From the NCBI RefSeq assembly GCF_010499455.1, contig NZ_JAAGOH010000005.1, positions 124,001-188,000 on the forward strand: DNA of 64,000 nucleotides. Reading direction: 5' to 3'. Shown here piece by piece: positions 7,463-15,003 of this stretch. The DNA is from Ideonella livida. Lineage in GTDB: Bacteria; Pseudomonadota; Gammaproteobacteria; Burkholderiales; Burkholderiaceae_C. The position numbers and the translations under genes were made by a program. How positions within the stretch are numbered: position 1 is the first letter of the stretch; each line of letters opens with the position of its first letter. Under the pieces are notes generated by a model. It saw only the letters and a list, made by a program, of their open reading frames with translations. It searched no databases and was not told where the DNA came from.

Positions 7463-8524
7463 TCACGGCCGGCTGGCACCGGAGGAGAACGACTCCGGCT
7501 CCAGCGCCTGCCAGACCCGCTGCCAGTTAAGGCCCGCGCGGCGGTGGCCCCCCCATGCCACCAGCGGAGGCGGCGGCGCTGGCGGCTCATCCGTCTCCAG
7601 CCGGCCTGCGGCCTGTTGGGCCCGCACCGCCTCGCCCAGCCACCGGCCGTAGTGCAGGTGCAGCGCCAGCAGCGCATCATCCGCCCAGGGGCCCTGCTCC
7701 GGCAGCCAGCGGGCGACCGGGGCCACACGCGTTCCGTCACGGTCCGCTTCCTGGCGCCAGGCCAGGAGGGCCTGCACCGAGGCTTGCCAGGTCTGCAGCT
7801 GAGCATCGCGGAGGTCCGGCGGGCCGCCGTCATGCCAGAGCAGGCCGGGCGCCGCCACCAGCCCCGTGCCCCACAGGTGCAGGGCCACCACCGGCAGGCC
7901 CTCGGCCCGGTAGAACCGGCGCCAACGCCAAGGCCCCCAGCGGCCGGACTCCCCCACCACCGCCACCTCAGGCAGCACGATGGGGGCTTCCCCCAGGTCG
8001 GCCTGTGCCGGCCCCAGGCGCTGGCGCAAGGTGGCCTCGCAATGCGGACACTGGCGCGCCATGCGCTCCCGGACCTCGGCGTGGGCCCAGAGCCGGGCCG
8101 CGGGCGTGCCACGCCAGCGCCGCTGCCAGCCTTGCAGGCCCAGGGCCTGTTCAGCCTGTGGCCAGGGTACCCAGACATCGGTCACCGTCCAGCCCCAACG
8201 GGTCTGCAGCTGGCAGTCCAGCGCCCGGGCCTGCGCCGGGCTGGGCCCGGCCCCCACCAGCCAGACCTGGCGCCCCTGGCGCACCAGCCACTGGTTGCGG
8301 GTACGTCCATGGTTGCCTGCATCGGGCTCACCCGGCAACCCCGGCAGCCACATCACCCCGGGCGCCACCACCTGCAGCGCCAGCGACGGCCCCGGACAAG
8401 CGGGAGCACCGGCCGCAGCCAGTCCGCACCAAAGGCCCAAGGCGGCGGCCAGCGGCCACCAGCGCCCGGGCCTGCCAGCCGCTACCGACAAACCCTGTGA
8501 CAGTTTGGAGCACCAAGCCGGCAC
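7463..8524 (-). CDS. degenerate metallo-beta-lactamase-like protein of the quinoprotein relay type
   Basis: A 353-residue predicted exported protein with a Trp/Ala/Leu-rich signal segment ending near Ala-Gly-Ala-Pro-Ala-Cys. The early part (Pro-Gly-Leu-Pro-Gly-Glu-Pro-Asp-Ala-Gly-Asn) and the following Val-Trp-Leu-Val-Gly-Ala-Gly-Pro strand resemble the quinoprotein-associated metallo-hydrolases found beside PQQ dehydrogenases. The catalytic His-x-His-x-Asp-His motif is not visible, and the expected position reads Val-Pro-Trp-Pro-Gln-Ala-Glu-Gln. There is a Cys-Pro-His-Cys pair in mid-protein. The GTG at 8524 is the best start before the signal peptide; no clear ribosome binding site was seen, so the start is uncertain. 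It converges with the activator gene and is divergent from the PqqB-like operon. Confidence 0.6.
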   Translation of the reverse strand: MPAWCSKLSQGLSVAAGRPGRWWPLAAALGLWCGLAAAGAPACPGPSLALQVVAPGVMWLPGLPGEPDAGNHGRTRNQWLVRQGRQVWLVGAGPSPAQARALDCQLQTRWGWTVTDVWVPWPQAEQALGLQGWQRRWRGTPAARLWAHAEVRERMARQCPHCEATLRQRLGPAQADLGEAPIVLPEVAVVGESGRWGPWRWRRFYRAEGLPVVALHLWGTGLVAAPGLLWHDGGPPDLRDAQLQTWQASVQALLAWRQEADRDGTRVAPVARWLPEQGPWADDALLALHLHYGRWLGEAVRAQQAAGRLETDEPPAPPPPLVAWGGHRRAGLNWQRVWQALEPESFSSGASRP

Positions 8525-8615
8525 GGTGACACACCCGGCTCGCCGCCGGGCACCAGACCCGGGGTTCACCCCAGCCCCAAGCGGGTGGACGAGCGTTCGC
8601 AACGCCTGCACGGCA

Positions 8616-8631
8616 CGGCATGTCTTTTGCA
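8616..8631 (+). promoter_or_regulatory. sigma-54 (-24/-12) promoter for the PqqB-like/ABC operon
   Basis: CGGCATGTCTTTTGCA has GG at 8617-8618 and GC at 8629-8630, exactly 10 bases apart, with the T-rich TTTTGCA -12 element. The predicted start is near 8642, about 170 bases before the ATG at 8812. It is the second sigma-54-like site close to the AcoR-type activator gene, suggesting a shared regulon. Confidence 0.7.
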
Positions 8632-8811
8632 GAACGGCACCCCAGATTGACACGCCGGGCGTGCCGGCTCCGCCCGGTGCCGTCGGGCCTCCACCCTCTA
8701 CATGCCTTTGATCCGTTCGCATCGTCCCCTCCACCGGCCCCTTGCCGGCGTATTCTGTCGCGCCCGCATCGGCCATGCCCGCCACCTTGGCGTCCTGGTC
8801 TGGAGGACCCC

Positions 8812-9627
8812 ATGAAACTGGTGGTGCTGCGTGGCAGCCAGCCGCATGATGCCCAGACGGCCCAGGCCCCTGTCCGCCACCGTCGCCCCCCCACCCGAGA
8901 CCCCGCACCCACCGGACAGCTGGGCGCCATCGCCCTGTCGGATGCCGGGGAGCAGTGGTCTCTGCTCAACGTCTCACCGGCCGTGGCGCAGCAGCTGCTG
9001 GAAGACCCCGGGCTCTCAGAACACGCCGGCCTGGGGGATGCCGAGGTCCGCAGCATCATCCTGACCGACGCGCAGATCGACCATGTAACCGGCCTGCTGA
9101 GCCTGCGCGACGGCGCACCCATCAGCCTGTACTGCACGCCCGCGGTGTTTGAGGTGCTGAGCCAACGCATGCCCGTGCTGCAGGTGCTGCAGCGCTACTG
9201 CGGCGTGCACTGGCATGTGATCCCGGTGGCAGGCGAAGCGTGGTCGGCCAGCTTCCGGGTGGAGACCCTGCCGGCGCTGGAGTTCACCGCCTTCGCCACC
9301 GACGCCCTGCCCCTGCCCTACCCGCTGGAGCCCGGCACGCCCACCTCCACCGGCCTGTCCATCGCCCTGGCCGTGCGTGACCTGCGCACAGGGCAGCGGC
9401 TGTTTCTGGCACAGGGCGGACAGAGCCTGGGACCGACCGAGCTGGACTGGCTACGCGGCGCCGACTGCGTGATGGTGGACGACCGCACCACCTGGCCCGA
9501 TGATCCGGAGGGTGTGCCCTGGCGGGCACACCGCAAGGTGCTGCTGCAAGGTGGCATCGGGCCGGAGACCCCGGCCCGTCCCGCCGGTTTTGAGCCGGCC
9601 TATGACGGCATGGTGATCACCCTGTGA
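8812..9627 (+). CDS. PqqB-like metallo-hydrolase-fold protein
   Basis: A 271-residue protein similar to PqqB, the metallo-beta-lactamase-fold enzyme of pyrroloquinoline quinone biosynthesis. Shared features are the Leu-Leu-Asn-Val-Ser-Pro strand, the Leu-Thr-Asp-Ala-Gln-Ile-Asp-His segment (residues 84-91) followed by Gly-Leu-Leu-x-Leu-Arg, the Tyr-Cys-Gly-Val-His-Trp-His motif, and the C-terminal Ala-Tyr-Asp-Gly-Met. It is shorter than PqqB (usually about 300). It lacks the Cys-rich N-terminal Asn-Cys-Asn-Cys segment and the His-Ile-Asn-Asn-Thr-Asn-Pro motif, which is replaced by Gln-Gly-Gly-Ile-Gly-Pro. It may be a paralogue with a changed role. TGGAGGA at 8801-8807 supports the start; the stop overlaps the next gene by 4 bases. 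Confidence 0.75.
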   Translation: MKLVVLRGSQPHDAQTAQAPVRHRRPPTRDPAPTGQLGAIALSDAGEQWSLLNVSPAVAQQLLEDPGLSEHAGLGDAEVRSIILTDAQIDHVTGLLSLRDGAPISLYCTPAVFEVLSQRMPVLQVLQRYCGVHWHVIPVAGEAWSASFRVETLPALEFTAFATDALPLPYPLEPGTPTSTGLSIALAVRDLRTGQRLFLAQGGQSLGPTELDWLRGADCVMVDDRTTWPDDPEGVPWRAHRKVLLQGGIGPETPARPAGFEPAYDGMVITL

Positions 9628-10361
9628 ACGCTTCCCCAGCCACGCCCGCGTTGCAGTTGCAAGGCCTGGTCAAGCGCTACGGCGCCCGCACCGCGCTTGA
9701 TGGTCTGACACTCGGCCTGCCGGCCGGCCAGTGTGTGGCCCTGCTGGGCCCCAACGGCGCGGGCAAGTCCACCTTGTTCCAGGTGTTGACCGGTCTGTTT
9801 GTGGCCGACGCAGGCGAGGTGGAGGTGGCAGGCCACTGCCTGCGGCGGCACGCGGTGCGTGCACTGGCCCACATCGGCGTGGTCTTCCAGCAGATGTCGC
9901 TGGACCTGGACCTGACCGTGAGGCGCAACCTGCAGTTCCATGCCGATCTGCACGGCCTGCCACGTGCCTTGGCTGCAGAGCGCATGGCCCAGGGCTGCGC
10001 CGCGCTGGGCACCGCGCCCGACCTGGACCGCACGGTGCGCGAGCTCTCCGGCGGCAACCGCCGCAAGGTGGAGCTGGTGCGTGCCCTGCTCCACCACCCC
10101 GCCGTGCTGCTGATGGACGAGCCCACGGTGGGCCTGGACCCGCGCAGCCGGCGCGACCTGCTCGCCGCTGTGCGCGCCGATGTGCAGACGCGCGGCAGCA
10201 CTGTGCTGTGGGCCACCCACCTCGTGGAAGAGGCCGAAGCCGCCGACCGGGTGCTGGTGTTGCACCGTGGCCGCCTGCTGGCCGACGGCAGCCCGGCGGC
10301 GGTCAGCGCTCAACTGGGTGGCCCCGACCTGGAAAGCGGCTTCATCGCCGCGACCACATGA
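9624..10361 (+). CDS. ABC transporter ATP-binding protein, PQQ-alcohol dehydrogenase system
   Basis: A 245-residue cytoplasmic ATPase. Walker A Gly-Pro-Asn-Gly-Ala-Gly-Lys-Ser-Thr (near 41-49), signature Leu-Ser-Gly-Gly-Asn (near 140), Walker B Leu-Leu-Met-Asp-Glu-Pro (near 163) and the switch His in Trp-Ala-Thr-His-Leu are all intact. Sequence type and neighbours match the ABC-2 exporter found with PQQ-dependent alcohol dehydrogenases. The GTG start overlaps the stop of the PqqB-like gene; the cognate permease is at 12739-13560. Confidence 0.9.
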   Translation: MNASPATPALQLQGLVKRYGARTALDGLTLGLPAGQCVALLGPNGAGKSTLFQVLTGLFVADAGEVEVAGHCLRRHAVRALAHIGVVFQQMSLDLDLTVRRNLQFHADLHGLPRALAAERMAQGCAALGTAPDLDRTVRELSGGNRRKVELVRALLHHPAVLLMDEPTVGLDPRSRRDLLAAVRADVQTRGSTVLWATHLVEEAEAADRVLVLHRGRLLADGSPAAVSAQLGGPDLESGFIAATT

Positions 10362-10449
10362 CCCACAGGCCCACCTGAGAAGCGGCGAAGGACCGCCAGA
10401 GTCCCGCCCCCCAGCCCCCCCCCCAGCCCCGTCCCAGGAGACAAACCCC

Positions 10450-11520
10450 GTGATCCAGAACTCTGTCCACGCCCCGGTACCGCACGCCACAGCCGCCACC
10501 GCCTGCCGCACCGCGCCTGCCCCGTGCCCGTCACAGTCCAAGTGGACCGGCCGGTGGGTAGGCCAGGTCGGCGCGCTGCTGCTGGGCACGCTGACCGCCG
10601 CGGCCGCACAAGCCGGCCCCGTCGCCTGGGTCAGCAGCGAGAAGGACGCCGCCCTGACCCTGGTGGACCTGGACACCCTGGCCGTGACCGGCACGGTGGC
10701 CACCTGCAAACGTCCGCGCCACATGCGCCTCACGCCAGACGGTCGGCAACTGATGGTCGCTTGCGGCGACTCACAGCAGGCCGACGTCATCGACCTGGCC
10801 AGCCGCAAGTCGGTGGGTCGGGTACCGCTGGGCGATGATCCCGAGATCTTCGACCTGAGCCCCGATGGCAAAACCCTCTATGTGAGCAACGAGGAGGACG
10901 CCGAGGTGGGCGTGGTGGACGTGGCCACCGGCAAGCGCAAGGGCGCGTTCAAGGTCGGCGAGGAGCCCGAGGGTGTGCTGGTCTCGCCCGACGGCAAGAC
11001 GGTCTATGTCACCTCCGAGGTCGCCAGCCTGATCCATGTCATCGACGCGGCCACCGGCAAGGTGGTCAAGAACGTCAAGGTGGGCAAGCGGCCACGGCGC
11101 TTGGCCCTGACCCCCGACGGCAGCCAGCTCTGGGTGAGCAACGAGCTGGGGGCCAGCGTGAGCATCCTGAACACCAAGGACCATGCGGTGATCGACACCC
11201 TGAAGTTCAAGGTCAAGGGTGCGCGCGACGCCGACATCACCCCGGTGGGCCTGACCATCAGCGCCGACGGCAAGCGTGCCTACGTGGGCCTGGGCCGCGC
11301 CAACCACGTTGCCTTTGTGGACGTGGCCACCCGGCAGGTGACCGACCTGGTGCTCACCGGCAAGCGGGCCTGGGGCGTGGGGCTGAACAAGGCCCAGAAC
11401 CGGTTGCTGGTGGTCAACGGCCTGTCCGATGATCTGACCGTGGTGGACACCCAGGCGGCCAAGGCGCTCAAGACAGTGCCGGTGGGTCGGGTGCCGCACA
11501 GCGTGGTGGTGGTGGAGTGA
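10450..11520 (+). CDS. PQQ-dependent catabolism-associated beta-propeller protein
   Basis: A 356-residue predicted periplasmic protein with a long Ala/Thr-rich leader and a hydrophobic segment ending near Ala-Ala-Ala-Ala-Gln-Ala-Gly. The rest consists of YVTN-type beta-propeller blades with repeats such as Pro-Asp-Gly-Lys-Thr-Leu-Tyr-Val-Ser-Asn and Val-Val-Asp-Val-Ala-Thr-Gly-Lys. Such propellers regularly accompany the ABC transporter of PQQ alcohol dehydrogenase clusters; their biochemical role is unknown. The GTG at 10450 is preceded by CAGGAGACA. A run of ten C lies at 10415-10424, upstream of the start. The stop overlaps the next gene by 4 bases. Confidence 0.88.
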   Translation: MIQNSVHAPVPHATAATACRTAPAPCPSQSKWTGRWVGQVGALLLGTLTAAAAQAGPVAWVSSEKDAALTLVDLDTLAVTGTVATCKRPRHMRLTPDGRQLMVACGDSQQADVIDLASRKSVGRVPLGDDPEIFDLSPDGKTLYVSNEEDAEVGVVDVATGKRKGAFKVGEEPEGVLVSPDGKTVYVTSEVASLIHVIDAATGKVVKNVKVGKRPRRLALTPDGSQLWVSNELGASVSILNTKDHAVIDTLKFKVKGARDADITPVGLTISADGKRAYVGLGRANHVAFVDVATRQVTDLVLTGKRAWGVGLNKAQNRLLVVNGLSDDLTVVDTQAAKALKTVPVGRVPHSVVVVE

Positions 11521-12680
11521 GCCCCCTGGTGCGCGCCCCGGCGCTGACCCTGCTGGCCCTGCTGGGCGTGGGTGCCCAGGCGGCCGCCTTCAAAGCCGTG
11601 CTGCTGGTGCCTCAGGACGACCCCCGCCTGGAACGCGCCCGGGTGGAACGGGCCTACCTGGGCCACCCCACGGGCCCGGCCACCGAGGCCGTGGCGGTGG
11701 CGCTGAAGGAGGCCCGGCTGGAACTGGAAGCCGTCGGCGCCAGCCTGACCGTGGACACGGTGCCCGTGGGCGACGCCGCGGCCGCACGCGCTGCCGCCCA
11801 GAAGGCCGAGAAGGCTGGGGCGGTGGCCCTGCTGGCCGACCTGCCGGCCGACACGCTGCTGGCCGCCGTCGATGCCGTGCGCCTGCCGGTGCTCAACCTG
11901 AGTGCAGCCGACGACCGGCTGCGTGGGCCCGACTGCCGGGCGCACCTGCTGCATGTGGCGCCGTCTGAGCGCATGCGCGCCGACGCGCTGGCCCAGACCC
12001 TGGTGGCGCGCAAGTGGTCCCAGGTGCTGCTGCTCACCGGGCCCGGGCCGCAGGACACGACCCGCAGCGCGGCGGCCCAGGCGGCCCTCAAACGCTACGG
12101 ACTGAAGCTGGCGGGCGCCAAGCCCTACAAGCTCTCGGCCGACCCGCGTGAGCGCGAGCTGGCCAACCCCCTGCTCCTGACCCAGGGCAGCCACGATGTG
12201 GTCTGGGTGGTGGACAGCGACGGCGAATTTGCCCGCACCTTGCCCTACCGCACCGCCACCCCGCGGCCGGTGGTGGGTGACGCGGGCTTGGTGGCCCTGG
12301 CCTGGCATGCGCAATACGAGCGCTTTGGCGCGCCGCAGGTCTCCCGCCGGCTGTGGCGCCAGGCCAGCCGCCCGGCCACGGCCCAGGACTGGCAGGCCTG
12401 GCTGGGCGCCAAGGCACTGGCGGCCGCGGTGGTGGCCGCCCCCAAAGGACCGGCCACCGCCGTTCAGCAAGCCCTGATGGCCGGCGAACTGGACGGCTCC
12501 AAGGGCGTGCCCATGACCTTCCGCCCCTGGGACGGCCAGCTGCGCCAGCCCTTGCTGCTGACCGACGGCCAGGGCGTCATCGGCACTGCGCCGGTGGACG
12601 GCGTGCTGCACCCCCGCAACCACCTCGACACCCTGGGCGCAGACGCGCCGGAGAAGCTGTGCAAGGCCCGACCCGCATGA
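11517..12680 (+). CDS. ABC transporter substrate-binding protein, PQQ-dependent alcohol dehydrogenase system
   Basis: A 387-residue periplasmic protein with a short signal peptide (Leu-Leu-Ala-Leu-Leu-Gly-Val-Gly-Ala-Gln-Ala-Ala) and a branched-chain amino-acid-receptor-like two-lobed fold. It contains the segments Val-Leu-Leu-Val-Pro-Gln-Asp-Asp-Pro-Arg, Val-Leu-Asn-Leu-Ser-Ala-Ala-Asp-Asp-Arg-Leu-Arg and Val-Trp-Val-Val-Asp-Ser-Asp-Gly-Glu-Phe. These match the binding-protein family unique to PQQ-linked ABC systems. The GTG start overlaps the propeller gene stop (GTGA), supporting translational coupling. Confidence 0.87.
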   Translation: MSPLVRAPALTLLALLGVGAQAAAFKAVLLVPQDDPRLERARVERAYLGHPTGPATEAVAVALKEARLELEAVGASLTVDTVPVGDAAAARAAAQKAEKAGAVALLADLPADTLLAAVDAVRLPVLNLSAADDRLRGPDCRAHLLHVAPSERMRADALAQTLVARKWSQVLLLTGPGPQDTTRSAAAQAALKRYGLKLAGAKPYKLSADPRERELANPLLLTQGSHDVVWVVDSDGEFARTLPYRTATPRPVVGDAGLVALAWHAQYERFGAPQVSRRLWRQASRPATAQDWQAWLGAKALAAAVVAAPKGPATAVQQALMAGELDGSKGVPMTFRPWDGQLRQPLLLTDGQGVIGTAPVDGVLHPRNHLDTLGADAPEKLCKARPA

Positions 12681-12738
12681 CCGGAGCGGCTGCGGCTGGC
12701 TCCCCCGCCCCGAGCCGACCCGCCTTCCGGAGGCTGGC

Positions 12739-13560
12739 ATGAAGCACGCTTTGCAGGCTTGGTGGGCCATCGTGCAGCGCGAGCTGCTCAAGTTCTCCCG
12801 CCAGACCGGACGCCTGGTCTCGGCCCTGGTGCGCCCTCTGCTATGGCTGGCGGTATTTGCCGCCGGCTTTCGCAACGTCTTCGGCATGGCCATTGCCGAG
12901 CCCTACGACACCTACATCCCCTACGACCTCTACATCGCGCCCGGCCTGGTAGGCATGGTGCTGCTGTTCAACGGCATGCAGTCCAGCCTGGCCATGGTCT
13001 ACGACCGCGAGATGGGCCTGATGCGGCTGCTGCTGACCGCCCCGCTGCCGCGCTGGTGGATCCTGGCGGCCAAGCTCAGCGCCACCGCTGTGCTCTCCTT
13101 GCTGCAGGCCGCCGCGTTCCTGGCCGTGGCCGCCGCGCTGGGCACGGTGTTGCCGCTGTGGGGCCCGCACACGCCGCATGTGCTGCTGGCGGCCGTCTGC
13201 ATGGCCCTGATGCTGGGGGCGCTGGGTCTTTTGCTGAGCGTGTACGTGCAGCAGCTGGAGAACTTCGCCGGCACGATGAACTTCGTCATCTTCCCGATGT
13301 ACTTCATGTCCACGGCGCTGTATCCACTGTGGAAGCTCGAGGAGTCCGGCGCGGCCTGGGTGTGGTGGATCGCGCGCTTCAACCCCTTTACCCATGCCGT
13401 GGAGTGGCTGCGTTACGCGCTCTACGACAAGGACCCCGGCCTGGCCCCCTGGGTGGTGGTGGGCACCGGCCTGCTGTGCTTTGGGCTGGCCGCCTGGGGC
13501 TACGACCCGCAACGCGGCTTCGGCGCCCTCACCCGCCGCGGCCCGGGGGGCGCACCATGA
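12739..13560 (+). CDS. ABC-2 type transporter permease of the PQQ-linked system
   Basis: A 273-residue inner-membrane protein with about six hydrophobic segments: 33-53, 77-97, 111-137, 146-170, 178-196 and 244-262. It shows the ABC-2 permease layout, including Arg-Glu-x-x-Lys-Phe-x-Arg near the N-terminus and the Asn-Pro-Phe-Thr-His-Ala-Val-Glu motif near 215. It pairs with the ATPase at 9624-10361. ATPase-type ABC-2 pairs are exporters, so this system probably moves something out of the cytoplasm; the substrate is not evident. The next gene starts inside its stop codon. Confidence 0.9.
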   Translation: MKHALQAWWAIVQRELLKFSRQTGRLVSALVRPLLWLAVFAAGFRNVFGMAIAEPYDTYIPYDLYIAPGLVGMVLLFNGMQSSLAMVYDREMGLMRLLLTAPLPRWWILAAKLSATAVLSLLQAAAFLAVAAALGTVLPLWGPHTPHVLLAAVCMALMLGALGLLLSVYVQQLENFAGTMNFVIFPMYFMSTALYPLWKLEESGAAWVWWIARFNPFTHAVEWLRYALYDKDPGLAPWVVVGTGLLCFGLAAWGYDPQRGFGALTRRGPGGAP

Positions 13561-14330
13561 GCGGTCGGCCCTTCCCCCCTGACGCCGCGCGGTGGCTGCC
13601 CGGGCTGGGCAGCCGGCGTGGCGGTGCCCAGTCGGACCGGCCTTCCCAGGTCGAGCCCCTGTGGCTGGAGTGGCTGGCCCTGGGCGGCCTGCTGACCTTC
13701 GGCGCCTGGCTGCTGGGCGTCAAGGGCGTGTGGCACCTGCTGCTCACCTCCGACCCCACCGGTCTGACCGGCGTGATCATCCTGGTCTTTCTGGGCGCCA
13801 CCTTCTGGGCGGGCAGCCGCAGCCGTGAACTGCAGCGCCAGCACTTGGCACTGCAGGCCCTCACCCGGCAGGAGGCCCACGCCCCCTTGCCCGCCGAGGG
13901 CGGCGGCTGGGCGGCGCAGTACCTGCACGCCCTGTCGGCACAGCCCCAGGACGCCAATGCCCCGCTGGACCTGCTGCTGGAGGACAGCCACGGCCCCCAC
14001 CAGACCGCCTGGTGGGTCAATGGCATCCAGCTCAAGCTGGGTCTGCTGGGCAAGGTCATCGGCTTTTCGGTACTGGCCCTGCACATCGGCCAACTGCAGA
14101 GCTTCGATCCGGCCCAGTCACAGGAACTGCTCAAGAGCCTGACCGCTGGCCTGGGCATCGCCCTGCTGACCACCATGGTCGGGCTGGTGGGCAACATCCT
14201 GCTGGGTCTGCAACTGACCCGCCTGGACCGCTTTGCCGACCGTCTGGTGGCCGACTGCCAGCGGGAAGGCCTGCGGCGACAGGCCCAACACGCCGCGGCG
14301 CCCCCTGGCGGTACGGCCCCGCAGGCCTGA
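13557..14330 (+). CDS. MotA/TolQ/ExbB-like proton channel protein in the PQQ operon
   Basis: A 257-residue membrane protein. Predicted segments are about 33-56, 64-85, 157-180 and 194-219. The third contains Leu-Gly-Leu-Leu-Gly-Lys-Val-Ile-Gly-Phe and the fourth Gly-Ile-Ala-Leu-Leu-Thr-Thr-Met-Val-Gly-Leu-Val-Gly-Asn. These correspond to the Leu-Gly-Leu-Leu-Gly-Thr-Val and Ala-Leu-x-Thr-Thr-x-x-Gly-Leu motifs of ExbB/TolQ. It overlaps the ABC permease stop by 4 bases, and an ExbD/MotB-like gene follows after 15 bases, so I infer a stator-type proton channel. It is clearly distinct from the TolQ at 1189-1878. Family assignment is likely; function is unknown. Confidence 0.75.
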   Translation: MSGRPFPPDAARWLPGLGSRRGGAQSDRPSQVEPLWLEWLALGGLLTFGAWLLGVKGVWHLLLTSDPTGLTGVIILVFLGATFWAGSRSRELQRQHLALQALTRQEAHAPLPAEGGGWAAQYLHALSAQPQDANAPLDLLLEDSHGPHQTAWWVNGIQLKLGLLGKVIGFSVLALHIGQLQSFDPAQSQELLKSLTAGLGIALLTTMVGLVGNILLGLQLTRLDRFADRLVADCQREGLRRQAQHAAAPPGGTAPQA

Positions 14331-14345
14331 CGCCGGGCCCCCGCC

Positions 14346-14951
14346 ATGCCCAGCCGCCGCCACGCCCGCGAACCGGAGGTCGACCCGTTCTACGACATGT
14401 TGTTCAACATGTTGATTGCCTTCGTCTTCTGTTTCATCGTGGCCCTGCTGGCGATGAACCCCAAGGCCCTGAAGACCGGAGACATCCCCGCCAAGGCCGA
14501 GTTCATCATCACCGTGACCTGGCCCGACATGAACCCCAACGACATCGACACCTGGGTGCAGGATCCCGGTGGCAACCTGGTGTGGTTTCGCGCCCGCGAG
14601 GCCGGCCTGATGCACCTGGACCGCGACGACCGCGGCCTGTCCAACGACAGCATCGTGGTCAACGGCCACCACGTGGTGAACCCGTTGAACCAGGAGGTGG
14701 TCACCCTGCGGGGCATCGCCGCCGGGGAGTACACCGTCAACGCCCACTACTACGACGCCAAGGACGGCCAGCCCGTCGAGGTGTCGGTGTCCATCGTCAA
14801 GGTCAATCCCCGGGCGGAAGTGGTCTATTACGGCCAGGTCACCTTGGCCCGCAAGGGGGATGAGGCCACCGCCGCCCGCTTCACCGTGCTGCCAGACGGC
14901 AGCGTGGGCCAGGTGAGCACCCTGCCCAAGACCCTGGTGCAACGCCAATGA
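14346..14951 (+). CDS. ExbD/MotB-like single-pass protein with an uncharacterised periplasmic domain
   Basis: A 201-residue protein with a short Arg-rich start, then Asp13-Pro-Phe-Tyr-Asp17-Met leading straight into one membrane segment (about 18-40). An Asp at the cytoplasmic side of a single segment is the hallmark of ExbD, TolR and MotB. The rest is a beta-rich periplasmic domain with Trp-Pro-Asp-Met-Asn-Pro-Asn-Asp-Ile-Asp-Thr-Trp-Val and a Leu-Asp-Arg-Asp-Asp-Arg-Gly-Leu turn. It shows neither an ExbD dimerisation domain nor an OmpA-type peptidoglycan-binding domain that I recognise. It is the likely partner of the channel-like protein upstream. Confidence 0.65.
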   Translation: MPSRRHAREPEVDPFYDMLFNMLIAFVFCFIVALLAMNPKALKTGDIPAKAEFIITVTWPDMNPNDIDTWVQDPGGNLVWFRAREAGLMHLDRDDRGLSNDSIVVNGHHVVNPLNQEVVTLRGIAAGEYTVNAHYYDAKDGQPVEVSVSIVKVNPRAEVVYYGQVTLARKGDEATAARFTVLPDGSVGQVSTLPKTLVQRQ

Positions 14952-15003
14952 GCCTTCAGCCCACCCGCCAAGCACAGCGGGCGCGCCCCACCGGACCCCT
15001 GAC

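Noticed and set aside
11517-12893. Minus-strand frame over the ABC binding protein region
   Set aside because: Antisense to a recognised binding protein with a signal peptide; it carries no motif.
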